Shown piece by piece: positions 24,801 through 39,800 of a stretch of DNA of 60,000 nucleotides. Origin of the DNA: Lineus longissimus (lineage: Eukaryota; Nemertea; Pilidiophora; Heteronemertea; Lineidae); assembly GCF_910592395.1 (NCBI RefSeq), contig NC_088324.1, positions 12,924,953 through 12,984,952 on the forward strand, written 5' to 3'. The notes below the pieces were generated by a model. The model did no database searches, was not told where the DNA came from, and saw only the letters and a program-made list of their open reading frames with translations. Made by a program: the position numbers and the translations under genes. The first letter of the stretch is position 1. Every line of letters begins with the position of its first letter.

Positions 24801-27800
24801 AAGTCATGAGAATGGGTTTTGTTTTGCATTGTTGGAGCAAAAGGGAAATCCAACAGCGAAAAAAACAACCACTTTCTTTATATCATAAATGTTGGTGATG
24901 GACTCGAAAACTAAATGTCAGTGGTATATTCTAGTTTGAATGGTTTACAGGAAGTCATGAGAATGGGGTTTGTTATGCATTGGTGAAATCAGCGAAACAA
25001 ACTATATTTTCCATCGCAAGGGACGTGAGGAGACTGCAGGTTTTAGGGTCACCCTAGTGCTTTCAGGCCCTGGCTAAGAATATTGCAACAAAAAATAAAG
25101 TGAGAATATGGGCCATCAAGGTAGACCTTGGAAAACAATGCAATCGCGTGTAAATATAGCTTATATTTCGCATTAAGATGTTGATACAAGATTTAACTTT
25201 TAAGTTTTTTATTGGGAAAATATTTATTCAAAATTTAACATTCTCTGAAAGGAAAGCAAATATGCTCTATGATATAGCAAGAAAAATATCAACCACACGC
25301 CAGAATTGCTAAAAGAGTGCATAAAAGGGTATATAAGGAAACCTTAAGTTTATAAAGGCCTTGATTCTGTGTGTTCGCACCCAATATTGCCCGATATATC
25401 CCGCAGTCACAAAGGAGACCAAATGTTTGCCTTTACTTTCGATTGTCTTAAATCTATTTTGGCTGGACTAGGAGTCAATAGGGACATAAGAGCGACCTAA
25501 AAGTTCCTTTTCCTGTCCGACATGTAGTTGAAAGTAACTGGCCTTCCCAGGCATGGTGTAGCCTATAGGCTTTGCCATGTTTGGGTAGTTTCGTTCAATA
25601 TATATATGGTCCAAAGCGAATGATAAAAATGAGAAGGTCATTTGCTGTTGAATGCCTAGTTGGTCAGATATATTCATATGAATGATGACATAATTACATT
25701 GTAGTTCTCATAAGTGCTAATGAAAGAAAAAAGACAATTTTTCAGCTCTGAATTCCAAAATGTTATGTGATTTTACGCAATACAAAAAGGTAGCTAGTTG
25801 TGAGTTGTAGTGGGAATCTGTGGGGTTCTTAAACTGCTAGATACTAATCAGGCAAAGTTTATCCCGCCTAAACGTTTAACAAGGATGCTAAGAACTCCGT
25901 CCACTTCACGTTTCCTGAGATAAATCATTTGTCGCTTTTACTCGTAAAGGTACAAATACATCATCAGCAAATCTCAGCTGGTCATGAATGTACCCCCAAT
26001 TAAAATCCAAATTTACACTCGAATACAAGGCTTCATTAGGTTACTCAAAGATTATTGAATATTAAAACATTTTTGAAATAAACTTTAATAAATGCGGTTC
26101 CCTAGTGCACATTTATTGTAAAATTATTAAGGACTAAAGTCTCATGCAGTTCAATCCAAGTTAAAATACTATAATTCCTTAAAATTCGATGCTAATTGGG
26201 CGAGAAATTACTAAATATTTTGTAAACTTCACTAATTGGGCAGATGGAAATCTTGAATCGATTTGAACATGCCGAAACCGCACTCCCAGGGATTGTTAAA
26301 GCTTTTTCTGTATCTCTGTTACGCATTTCGCTGTGCATTAAAATCAAACTTTCCTGGAGGCGAGTTTTTAGAAGTTATTTTTAAGCTATTTTGATAAACA
26401 AACATAAGGAAATGAATGATATGGTTAATCTTTTACTCTGTACATGTTTAGACTTATGTTCCTGATCGAGATTTAACAAATGTTGACAAATTAAATTTGC
26501 TGAGGCGAAGAGCAAAAGAATGGAAAAATCCGCTTAGGTATTCAAAATCCGATTCTAGTGACAGCAAGTAGGCCTAACGTGTATTAAAGTATACACAACA
26601 TAGAATAAAACACCAAAGGAAAGAACGACAAAATCGTTGACAAATTCGTCTTAAGATTTTTATCATGGTGCTACAAGAAAGTTATTTCTTCAAACTTGAA
26701 GTCTTATGTTATTTGGCGGAGCGTTGATTAAAATGACCACTTAAGAGATAAGTCGATATAAATCTATTGTATTTCGCTACTTTCCCTATGGCGTTCATCC
26801 TACTTGACCAAATTACTACTCTTTTTTAATATACTTGAGACTCTGTTTGGTTTATAAAGTCACGGGCGGGCCTTTGAGGGGAGGGAGTCTCAACAATGGT
26901 TGGGAGATATTATATTTTCAAGGGTGCTTGTAATGGGCATTACACTGATTGCTTTTCGGGATTACGATCAGGTTGGGATTGTGATCAGAAGTAACATGGA
27001 AGTAACGACCCGAGACCGCGCTTGTCTAGCTAGCTTTGAGTTTTTATGACGTGAAAAAAATGATACTACGACTACCCCAAGTTCGTGCGACATCCAAGCA
27101 ATACACAAGCTGTGTGGAAATCGCTTTCAAACAGTTTTTTTTTTGTTAAGGTTTTTAAGAAGGAAGCACCTGTAACAGACATTCATTTCTTTCAATGACA
27201 ACTTCATCCAAATCCGATCCCGCCTGAAGTAGGATCCACTTGTCGTATTCTATGTTATATATAACAAAGCAGAAAACCATTATATTCCAGTGACTGGATA
27301 GTTCATCCTTAATTCTTTTGTTTTATTGAAATTCCGTGTGTGAAAACCGCACGTGTTTTGTTTGAATACTTAAACGGGGATTATTAGCACTAAAAGCTTG
27401 AGTCTGGTACTTGTACTAGAATTAAATCAATGAGAGTCTGGTTGTGACATGATTTGTTTTCTCATCTTACAATACCATAAAATTCGTCATCATTTATGCA
27501 AGATACACTGATTTGTCAAGTGAAAACTTGATTTGAAAATTTAATCAGTATCGAATTTTGAAATGGATTTTACTCTTGAGGTCCATTCATGTGAAACCAC
27601 GACGTGCATTTGACTACGAAGTGTCACTCGTCCTCTCGCAGTGAGGTGGGTATTTTTACAATGATATGCCAACTGGTACAAATGAAATGAGTGGTTTTCA
27701 ATAAGAATAATTATTAAAAATTCATGTCTATTTTAAGGGCTTTTTATACCGTCTGAGTTGCGTTCGCGAGCGGTAGGATCCAAATACAACAGCAGTGATT

Positions 27801-30800
27801 TTGCAGAGTTCCATATTTCACAAAAATCTTGAATTTTAGGCAGGTAGCAACTTAAACAGATTATTGTCAAGCCATGGACTTTTGCCACCTGGTGAATTCT
27901 TTTTCATCAATATTTCTAGGTCTTGAAATGTCCTTTTTACCCCAAAACCACTCAACAATTTTTGCAACCGGAGAAGGATATAGCCATTTTAAATTAGGCC
28001 AACTGTATTTGTCATGTAGGTGCACTAACTACTAGCATAGTCGAAATCGCATCAGATTTTAAATGATTGTTCCAATATGCAGATGGTTCTCCTGCCCCAC
28101 AGACCGGAGCCAGAAGCGGGTCCGCCCGTACTATTGGTACCGTCGACTCGCCCCAGGGTTTGGGCCTGGACTCCCTGCATGATCCGGAAAGGAGTACCAA
28201 CGCTCATTCACAAACTGCACGAATCGGCAAGTAATGCGTGTTAAACCGCGGACATCCAAGACCCCAGATCGCGTCGATTCTTTAACCCAAACCGCAGTTC
28301 TTACTTGGCCCCTTTTCATAGCGAAGAACCCCGCAGTGCCAGTCCACAGGGTTTTAAACTCTCAAAAGAATTCTTTCCCCTTAAAGATTTTGCTTCACTG
28401 CTTTGAAGGGGTTTCCATTTTCTATTTTTCTCACCAAGCGTTTTGTGCAAAATGTTGCCATGTTTTTGTCCCGAGTGGAAAATACCGTGAAATGAAAAGA
28501 TCTTCCTCGCTTCTGCCCTTTTCTTTGTGTTGATGATGAGCTGAAATAAACCCACCCCTTTGGGGAGCCTACTTCACTGCGAATGAGAGAACTATCTCAC
28601 TGGGTTGATCAATGAACTTAATTTGACGAAAAATACGTAACAAGGATGCTTTCTCGGTGCAGTTTCTCTGTTTTGAAAGGCAAAACTAAAAAGTAAAGTA
28701 ATAATAGATTGTAATGAAAGGGATTATCACAGTTTAACACAATAAAAGTGATCATGAGAAAGTCCAACAAAACTCAAAAACCTGGGAAACGATGACGCCA
28801 TTTTTCGCCTGTTTTTTTTTCTTAAAACCTGGAGAGCACACTGCAAGGGCACATACTGTTGGTTGTCTCAGGTTTGTTTCTAATTCTCGGGAAGAAACAC
28901 TAAAAAAAAGCCAGCCAAAACAAATAGCAACAACATTGAAAGCTTTACCGATAGGCAGCTTGGATCATGTTATCAGAAATCCACTGGAAAACTTAAAACA
29001 TGTTCTTGGAAGAGCTCATGAGTAACACATTCGTCCAAAAAAAAAAAAGTGGGAATACATGTACTGAGATTCGACTTCCGATGACCTGAGTTTATTCTGA
29101 TGTTTACGGCAAAAGTAGGCCCTATTTCAGCTTTCCCCGTATGTACACTAAGGATTCACACTGTCATGTCATCGCAAATGACCAGTGTTTGGTCTGTGGG
29201 TGACCCACAGCGAACAGGTGGTCAACGCGTTCAAACGCCGTTACCCCGGAACAGGAGTCAGAGAAAGTGAGGTCACCCTGCCACCGACTCTGTAATCATT
29301 ACACTTTCATTTGTAATTAAGGCGGAGACTGCTCTATAGTCTCCCTGATCGCCCAAATCATAAAATTAAACGATATCCAATTACATAGCAATCAACAGCA
29401 TCGCCGCCATTGCAAATGTCAGGATGAGGTAACTCTCCTACAATCAGAGAGTCGAATGTCACGAGTGTCAACTCGGCAGTGAATGGAAACTCGATATCTT
29501 AATGGCTGCTTAGCAGACATCGTGAATGGCGGGGATTGAAAATTACACGAATTACATCAATTTTCGCCGTGTTTTTCTTTATCTAACTCTCGTCTGACAG
29601 GAAAATTGTACGATCTCCAAAAATGAACAGCGCCAATGAGCATCATTTAGCTTGTTTGTTGAAGCGTGTTTTGGGTTCGAGGTGGTCCATTGCCCTTCAC
29701 AGGTTCTCGCTCATCAGGGTCATCCCATTGTTTACATTGAAAGAGATGACATATCTCAAATAGCAGGAGTCATGTAACCAGTATTGTTTTGCTGTAAATG
29801 TCATATTGTTCTTTTAAAACAGTGTTTGTCCTTGAATTCGAGATAAATTTTACATTATAAGAGTGCCTGAGAAAATAAAACTGTTTTTCAAATTTCATGA
29901 GAACACCTGTTTCTTTATGCCTACTATGCCAAGAGTTTTCGCGGAATCGGATGTCCTAACTTTTAAGATTTGTACATTTTTTTTAAATGGTCGAATGCCG
30001 AGCAAACATTGACCATAAGGCAACTTTAGCGAAGCATCATCTCTAGATCCCGGGTCCCGATCAGCGGTTAGATTTCAGTGATGTACTGCTGTACTGTCCA
30101 ACGCACCTTTGCCTCCAGTAAAACGGTTACAGGAATAAAACATAATATTTACCTATTTTCTCTCGACACTTTGTGATTTCGTTCCGTCTGGGCCAAGCCT
30201 AACAAAATACGCCACTTGTTGAGCAAGCTGTGCATGCCAACTTCAACATGCTAAATCCGTCAATGGAACACCCGACATCGCAGTGCATGATGATGTTTTT
30301 ACCCTCATCAGGAAGTGAATATAGAACTCCATGTTTTTCTTAGCAATAGGTGTGTTTGACTGGGTTTTTATTCCCATTTATTTGGAGCAAATGTTACCAG
30401 ATGGCAAGTGAGACGACTCTACACGCACATCATGTACATGTATACGTATGTACATCTTCATGAGATTCTTAGACCTCATGAAGATACGTGTGGTGTTACT
30501 CTTCATTTTGTCGAGATCGAGATTTTTCCCGTGACCTTCAGATGGAATGTATTTATGTGTAGATCATGAAAGGGCGTTGATGAAGACCAGCATCGGTTTT
30601 TTTTCGCTGAAGGTCTCAAGATGAGCGTCAAGACTGTTGAAAATTCTGTTTACATTACGTATATTTACATTACGTTTATTATCGACCCTCATGAAGGCCG
30701 TTTCGGGTGGTCGATTTTGGTAAGAAACAATAGAGCAATGGGAATTTTGACCTGAGTGCGAGCGGGCTTTGTTCAAAGACAATAGACCGTGTATTGGGCT

Positions 30801-33800
30801 AGGTATGAAGACTTTTAACTGCGAGGTTAGGGGCAAAAAAACCTAATGTATGTCAAACAAACAGCTTTTAGATCAGTGTCGTTAGAAGTTATCTATGCAA
30901 TAACTTTACAGAAAATTATATGTTACCGCCCGGTAATGTTTCCGAATACATAATACGTCAAGAAAGAAGGAATTCGGTTCTTAGCTTATTGGCGGATTCG
31001 TGCTCCGTAACAAGCATTCTGCCATTTTTAACGAATTTGATCATCATTTTTTTATTAATCATCTCTTAACTCATTAATGCACAAAATCACAATAACTGAA
31101 TCATGCATTTCATCGTAAGACCTTACAGGAAACATTAACCAGACCAAACATCACAAATTGATTTACCAATTACCGCTGCACTTATGCGGCCGCACGAAAA
31201 GACGGGACGTAGTTGAGGACAGATGTGATTTGAGAATACGATGTTACAGGGGGTCTTCACAGAGCAGCGGGAATAACACGCAACTCCAGCCCAATGCAAA
31301 TCAGTTGAACAATACTCGAGGACATTTCCGAAAACAATGCATTTCGTACTCGAAGGAATTTTGAATGAGAAATAAAGAGACACTTCAAGATCATTTCTTT
31401 GGGCGAAATATAATTTTAGTGTTTTGTCGATTTTAAATTTCACATTGTATAGTTGTTGTACATGAATGAATAAATAACAACAAAATGAAGAGAAAAAAAG
31501 AGACAAATGAAGTGGACTCACGGGGAGTCGAAGCCGTGACCACCAGATCGAAAGTCAAGCATTCCAGCATGGGAATAGATCGACAATTTTTTTGACTGAA
31601 GCAACTCAACAGAAAATGATTCAATTGGCTATGGGGTGAGTTCGTATCATTTTGTGAGGGTTAACACTGTACTTGGTACGTGTAGGCCTTCCAATAAAAC
31701 CAAGGCCTGGTATGCCTCAAAATACAGGTGATGAAACAAAATAGTAAGCTGACGACGAGTGATTGACAGACTGTTATTGTAAAACAAATGTTGTTGGATT
31801 CACCCGAAACTAACTTTTTCCAGTGCGTCTGGCCAATCTGGCTTCACTTGCGTAAAAACATATATGTATCTATACGCATAAACGATACGTCCTGTCATGG
31901 TAAGGAACGTTTTTACAGATGAAATACATGTACCTATAATGGTAAAAACTTACGGTAAAAACATTTAAGGCAATACATATACATTGTACATGACTTCTAT
32001 TTTTCAATGTTCTTCGGGAAATAACTTTTTTACTTCATTTTCAATACATGTAGCTCATACATGTACGTACGGTCAGAGTAATAAAGGGTTAAACCTGAGG
32101 TTCGCAACATAAACTGCTAACCATAAATCGTATCAAAGAAGATTTGTTGAAAACATGTTTCTTTTATCCGGCTGGATATTATATTATTAGGAACACATTC
32201 GAAATCGCATGAATTTTTTTGGGAGACATTTCAATGAATAGGTTAAAACTAATATGTCATCGGGTCAAAGCGGGATATAAAGCTTGATTAAGTTAATTTA
32301 TCCTGGGACAAAACCGGCAAAACGTTATCTGGCACTCTGACGCCGTTTGGCACTTGAGATGACCGAGTATTTAAACACACAAAAAGGTCTATCGGAGTCG
32401 AAACGAAAGGCTCTATGAAACTCAGTGTTACTCTTAACATATGCCAATGAATTGCTGGTTCTTAACTTAAGACAGTTTCACAGATCTCTTTAATGCAATA
32501 TCGGTCTAATTTCCATTCAGTAATATCTCGTATTCAAGACTTGAAAAGGTCGAAACATGCTTTGAACAATTCGATTACAAGCTTAACAGAATGGAATTGT
32601 GTTCTTCGTCTTGATATTGAAAATGAAAAATTGTGACAGATGTGGAAGGGATTGTCTGTGTTTGACTGGAATTCGGCGAAGCATGACTCTGATGATACCC
32701 TGCTGTGTTTTATACAACTTGACAGAACTTGTAGTCAGCCCTTCAAACTTTGAACTTCACACCATAGCTTTATGATATGTGTTAGACATTTTCAACAAGT
32801 TTGGGAAACATGGCCTGGATTGTTGCCGAGGACGATATGTTTGCTTTGTACATTATACAGGCAATAGTTAGTTAATTTGTTGCAAACGTATGTCGTTTGG
32901 GCTTCGCCTGCCTTGATTTCTTGCTATGTCATCAATGGAGAAAACAGGCTCAACGACCACCTCAATGGCCACTACTCGTGTTACCACTAACTTTTAGTCC
33001 ACCAGTGTCAGCTCTAACTTGTACATCATCCATTGGGTGATATGAATAAAGACTAGCAAATGCTTTTACTTCAATTTTGTACAGAAAGGCCAAGTGTAAA
33101 TGTACATGGAGTTTTAGATAAAAGCATTTGCTAGTCTTTATTCATATCACCCATTGAGTGTTAACGGGAGACTAGTCGGGGGCACGGAAAGTCAGATTAA
33201 CTTTCACAGAGTCGCCGATAGGGGTTTCTCCTATCTCAGAGTATGACGAATTTACTTACAGCTGGATCAACCACAACCTTTGCCGCAACTGTGCTCACTA
33301 GTCACCTGGGACCTGAATACCGCCAATTTTACACCCTATCCTCTGTCTATTGCCTCCTTTAAACCTTTTAGCCTTATTTTATTAGCAACGCTGTAAAATT
33401 CTATTTCAAGTGCAAAGGTCCGAAGTCAGACTTCATAGCCATCACTTTGGGTTTTTGGGTTTAGTTGATCGGTTTCTCGGCGGTCCCATGCTGGCTTTCC
33501 AGCGCTTTCCGAACAGGATAGTGTTTGTTTAGCTTCCGTCAGCTGTCGAGGTGAGCGATACTCGCACCAACGACTTGAGGTTGTATTCCGCGCGGGCCGT
33601 GAGTGACGGGCGCAACCTGGCGGCGGCGTGCTCCTGTCAAAACCTCACTTTTCATAAAGATTGTATGTCAACAAAGTAAGGTTCAACTCCGTGCAACAGG
33701 TTGAGGCAAATGAAGCCTATACGATCAGATTCAGAGGGACCTGTTGTTGTGTTATTTCGCAGTGATAACTATAAATACTAACGCTGTTTAACTCTTTAGT

Positions 33801-36800
33801 GACAGGTTCGTTTCGATTTTCCAGTATGGCCGTTACAACGAAATATACTCAACTTACCTATAATAGTCTTCTTTACAGTAAATATGCCCATCCTTGGCAA
33901 AACACGTCAAGTCCGCGTCGAGCCTCAGTTCGCATTCGGAGCATTTGAGACACTGGGTGTGCCACTGCTTGTCCACAGCGAGGAGGTAATAGCGGTCCAC
34001 GATCTTTCCTGAGCACCCGGCGCATATGCTGGGGTTGTCTTCAAGGTTTATTGGCATGGTCTGTAAGGAAGGCGAAAGATACGGTAACCAGTTCTGCAAA
34101 TACATATGTACATGTATGCAATACAATATGTACTTCTTTGGAATACGTCCAGAAAATGCTATAGGTACATGTATTCGCATTTTAGAGTGACATCACCAAT
34201 TTGAGTTTTTCAACCGTTTTATCACATGGCCACCGAAGAACCAAGACGTTATGCATAGGTTTCTCGGATAACACTAATTCAAGAATTCGGGCAAGTAATC
34301 GCCGAGAAAATGTGACTGGGTGTATAATGGATAGGTTATAGGACTTGCTCAGACTGGAAACGATCAGAAATCTTATTGTCGTCGGGAAGTTGTCGTTGCT
34401 TCATTGGAGTGAATGTCACTTACCGTGAATTGATGGGGCCCGTCCTGTATGAAACTATGGAATTCTTCGGGCTTAATCGGCATGGCCTGCAAAATAGGAA
34501 TGGCATCAAAATATCAGTCAGAATCGAGAAATATCCTGTTCGGGTTACCAGTGAAAGAGATATGCCATTGCTAGTATGCTTCATGTGTTGAAAATATGGA
34601 TCAGGAAGATGATTTTGGGCAAACAAAATGTGGTTGAGAAAACTGGGAATTTCTATTTTAACGGTTACGTAATAACCGGAAGTACTTTAACTATCAGGGG
34701 TTGGCCAAGCTTCCGGTCAAACGACGCAATCGAAAGACACTCAGTAGTCAACAAATACTTCTAGCTATCACGCAGTTCATCTAAAACGCCCGTTATTTTC
34801 AAGACCTAACAATGCCTCGGCATCACCAGATCTTGCCGTCTCTGTGTCAGCAATGTTCCACAGACAACCGGGCGTCTACAGTCCGCAGTGCCTATCTTCG
34901 GTCCTGTCGGTCCCCGTCGCGTCGCCTAAAAACCTCATACGCTCAGCTCCGGCCACACGCACTAGCCAACAGCACTATATATTCCCTTCGTCGTACACTG
35001 GGGAGAAATCACGTTCCTTTTCTTCGGAAACATGATCAGATTAGCTATCTGATAATCTACTGTCGTCGCAAAATTGCTGTATTGTGGTGCTAATAGCCAG
35101 TGACACGCACCGGCGATTCATGATGACGTTTTGATAGGGAACCGTCTTTAAAAGATGTTATCAGCGATTAAACTTCTGAGAAATCTTCGACACTTTTCAC
35201 TGAGACTTTCGCCACCGGTGTCTCGAGTTTGATGTTATCTTCTGACAATTTTCACCACAGATTACCAGGGACTTCTATAGCAGTCCGTGAGAAAAATAGA
35301 CTGAAGCACGCCCAAAGAAATAGCGTAAATCTCAAATTTTGCTAAACTGCGGCGATGCCGCGGGTAGGAATCATGGTGATTTGATGGTAATCCGCCTCGA
35401 GGCAATGCAATGCAACAATGCCTGACCGTGCTGACCAGCTGACGGAGTATCAAGGTGACAAGCACACTTGGCGTCCATGTCTCTCAAAATCATATTCATA
35501 TCCGAAATTCCAAGCACCAAACTAAGACTTGTGACTTGAAGGCAATGTTTTCCAACACAGCTCTAGATCTGGCCTGCGGTTATGGATTTTTATCAGTTTT
35601 CAATTCAAATCAATTCAATTCAATCAGCGTTCTTCCAAATAGAGGCGACGGGACTGGCCCTCTTCCTCCGGCCAAATTTCGAGACATAACAAATCATATC
35701 CAGACACCAAACCTCAAACATCGCATTGAGACTCGGGGGACTTGAATGCAAAATATATCGACACTTCACTGGCCTGCGGTTAAATTCTTGTATTCTAGGT
35801 GGCAGCGGGGAGCCAGTTTGAGGCGATTCAAGCACGAAATACTACAAATGTGAACAAATGTATCAAATTGTGCCCAGCAAACCGTGACAGGGCCCAACAG
35901 TGACTCTAGCCTGGCAACCTTCTACACCCCTAAACCTCAGGAGCAAATGTTCAGTATTTATATGTTTTGAAAAGAGTTCTGTATACATGAATCATGTTCG
36001 AGATATCATGCTCAGAAATGGTAGACATGTTTTCCTGTGGCCATATGTTTAAACAAGTACATCCATAAGAATAATGTTTATATCAAATGGTCTAATGCCT
36101 TCAGAGATTGGAAATCTGGATCTAGTCTGGAAGATTTGACTTCTTTTATGCCCGATGCTTCTTATTACGATTAATGCTCTATGTTTATTAGTTTTGCAGC
36201 TTCTTTTTATGACCTATGCTTTGTGTTCATTAGTTTGGCAACTTCTTTTTATGACCTATGCTTTATGTTTATTAGTTTGGCAGCTTCTTTTTATGACCTA
36301 TGCTTTGTGTTCATTAGTTTGGCAGCTTCTTTTTATGACCTATGCTTTATGTTTATTAGGTTGGCAGCTTCTTTTTATGACCTATGCTTTATGTTTATTA
36401 GTTTGGCAGCTTCTTTTTATGACCTATGCTTTATGTTTATTAGTTTGGCAGCTTCTTTTTATGACCAATGCTTTGTGTTTATTAGTTTGGCAGCTTCTTT
36501 GTATGACCTATGCTTTATGTTTATTAGTTTGGCAGCTTCTTTTTATGACCTATGCTTTAAGTTTATTAGTTTGGCAGCTTCTTTTTATGACCAATGCTTT
36601 ATGTTTATTTTTATGACAACAACATTTCTCTAGAACCAGAAACCCTTAGATGGTAATTCCCGATTCAGCGTCGTTTGGATGCAGCAGATCTTTTCATGAA
36701 GTGGGGATGGGTTTCACGCCGTCCATCGAATGCAACCGTCACAAGAGCGCATGCGCGTAACAAAATGGCTAACTGGGAGGCAAGAGCACAATGGCGGCCA

Positions 36801-39800
36801 AGCGATCCACAACAAATGGGAATTACCAAAACAACTGAATAATGAAATATTAAGCGTTTGTTGAAATGTTCAACAATGGGGGCTTTTGCAGTCAAGTAGT
36901 TTGGAAAAAAATATGGGTTACAGGATAAATGCGGGGTTAGTTTTGCTGCGGGCATTTGGTGCCTGTGCCTAATTGAGTGTTCATAACTTTAGAAAATCTA
37001 ACAAGCGATTATCAGGAAAACTTGCAAATAACTGGGCGTGATGACCAGGCGATCAACGCTGAGATTCATAACAGATTTTTTTCCTGTTGTTTGGCGTGTG
37101 AACGGTCTAAGATTTCGGTGTGGTAAGGAATTTGGAACGCCCATGAGATCTTCTATAGATTCTAAATCGGAGAAAAAATGGAAAAATTGCCACCCAATAG
37201 GTTAATATTTGAATTTTTAGCGCGAGGTAAAATTTTGCAAAATGTTGCATGTCTCATTGCAACATGCTTTCAAATTCAATATTTTGAGTGGCTTTCGCAT
37301 AGATTATGATTTTCTGTAAATATTTTAAGAAATCGTGCTCAAAACAATGCAATGCTACAACAAGATGAATCTAAAACCTTATTGACCCAATACCAAGGTC
37401 ATCAACAAGATATCGATACATGTACGTTGGTTGTTAGGCCCTCAAGAAATATCGCGTTTAGGCCTATTTCCTCATGTCAAAGTCATGTTTATATTGAAAC
37501 CAATACCACTGATTGGTTTCAGCTGCAATCAATCAATGTGTTACTGGTAATTAAGTTGAAATTACCTGGTAAGATATCAATCTGAACTTTTGAACAGGCC
37601 TTAACATGTGGAGGATAAAGGAAGGGCGATTGATTATGATGCACTTAGCCGACTGACTTTATTGGGAACAAAAATCTTCTTAAACATATCTTTTTGAATA
37701 GACGTTCTTCTTTTGTAATTAACAGCCATTGCTGACCTATGGTGATCGATAGCGTTAAGGCGGTGGAGAGGGAAAAGTGCCTCTAGAACTTTCAAGAATC
37801 ATGTCCATGTTACAACATACATGTACATGTACGTACACCGTGAACAGTAAGAATTATTTTTGCGATGAACTACTTTTCTCAATATAAATATTTTACACGA
37901 TGTTTAGTCATTACAAGAAACCCATGAATTCATTTTTCATTGAAGAAATGTGCTCAACGTATTTTAGGTTGGGTTTCTCAAGCCCTCCGTACTCCAATAA
38001 AACAGAAAGAGTGAGTTCACTGGAAACTGGAAGACAAAATATTTCGTCGCATATGTTTCGTCCTCATGAGGCTGAGGGATTCGATTTGCTACGCCATCAC
38101 GGCTCGTGAGTGAACAGCCGGCGTTCCCTTACTCAAACACTTACACAGACAACAGGTGTGATAGGATGCTGTGGAATGAATACTTTAGCCATAGAAGGGT
38201 CCTTGACGTCTACTCTGAATCATGTCATATTGTCATGAAAGGCGACAAGTGGTATCTACGGCACCTGTTACGAGAACGCTCATGACAGGATTGTGCATGC
38301 GTTATATATTAACAGTTATCGAAGGAGTTGGTGGTGGACATTTTGCCCGCCGAAAGATGAAAACCCTTTTTATCGGCGACATTTCCAAGGTGTTCAAGGA
38401 AATGAGTCAGCAGTCATTACAGAGTTTGTAATTGCTGATTAATTCTTTATGGCAATCTCGATTTTATTTTACCATTGTTGGTGAGAAATGCATGGTCTTT
38501 ATCAATATTCTCCGTACCAAGAGGGTTAAGCAACATATTTCTACAAAGAGGTGTGCCTATCGCGAAAAGCGTGTTGAAAGTTCTTGCCTGACTGACTCTG
38601 AAAATTCCCCTGTCGATTTCGCTGAAAAATAACCCTAAGTGCATGTTGATTTAATTTAATGGTGCATGTAGTTTGATCCTGTGGCGTATGGTCGCGTACG
38701 CTCTTCATTAATGTAAACATTGCATCCATAGAGCACGCTGTACCAGGCTAAATAATTAGATTTTATGTTTTTGAGTTTTTGAGTTTTAGGTTCTCGTTTG
38801 AAAAACCAGAGCTCGATGATATGTACAAGCAGTTTTCCTATTGTCTTTGAATACAATAGATTGCAGAACAAGAACTTCAGAGAGAGAAAGAAAGACAAAG
38901 GCATGGGTGGTAAATGTAGCTGAAAATTCACGAATAACTTAATCAATTATCGCCTTCGGAATCATTAGTGATACGTGTATTTTTCGGTCTAAGCAAATGA
39001 GTAAAAACACGTTGATCTGAAAATGAATTTTCCAACCGCAAGTGACAGCCTGTTGTTGCTTCCTAGAACGGATTGCTCATGTTTTTCCAGATATGTCGTC
39101 TGTCAAGAAAGAGTCAACCGGTCCTATTAGATGCAGACGAAATGTATGCAATCAAATTCGTTATTATTGGACAACATAAGAGGAGAACAAGAGAACTGAG
39201 CATATTCCGATAACTTTGGGCGGTATTCGTGCGCAATATCACAACTAAACACCATGGTTTGTGGTCACAGTGCAGAAACTGCTACAATCTTTCTCCTCGC
39301 CTCAAACTCGCGGTATCCGGACCGAAATGAAACTGTTGCAGCTCGCGCTAGGATTACCAGGTGACAACCACTCAGCATGACTGTGTCAGCTTCTGTTCCC
39401 GGGCATGATTCATGCAGAATCCATCAATACTCTTTCCGCACATTGGTCACTTCACCTTACAAAGTTTTTCAGCTAAAGACTCAGCTAAACTCACAGTTTA
39501 AATACAGAAAAACTGGTCAATCTATCTTTCAGCGCTCCTAAAAAATTGAAGGAAACACTCAGAAACGAAAATTAAAAAAATGTAACACCGGGTCTGTGTA
39601 TGCACCAGCGAAAAATACTGATGATTAGACCGCATCAGGTCCTGATAGTGTGGTTACCAGAGATAGACAGACAGCGACGCTCGCGCGTGACCAACTGGTG
39701 TCCTCCTACAATAATCATCTATTGCCGTAGCTGACCACGCAGTATCCCGTATACTTACCGGTGAGAGATGAATAGTCCTTCCTTGACATTCGATGGTGTC

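Larger units (their letters stand above)
23137..33857 (-). other. lhx2/9 intron 3 (10.7 kb)
   Basis: No gene was recognised. It contains the threefold CCAATTAAA repeat (24026-24381), the 24751-25008 duplication, a SINE-like fragment (31513-31563) and the inverted repeat at 33034-33153. Confidence 0.8.
34487..39758 (-). other. lhx2/9 intron 1 (5.3 kb) or upstream region
   Basis: No further coding exon was recognised. It holds a CpG-containing patch at ~34800-35040 that could be an alternative promoter for exon 2, the 42-bp minisatellite and an NRF1/YY1-motif cluster at 36747-36802. Confidence 0.5.
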
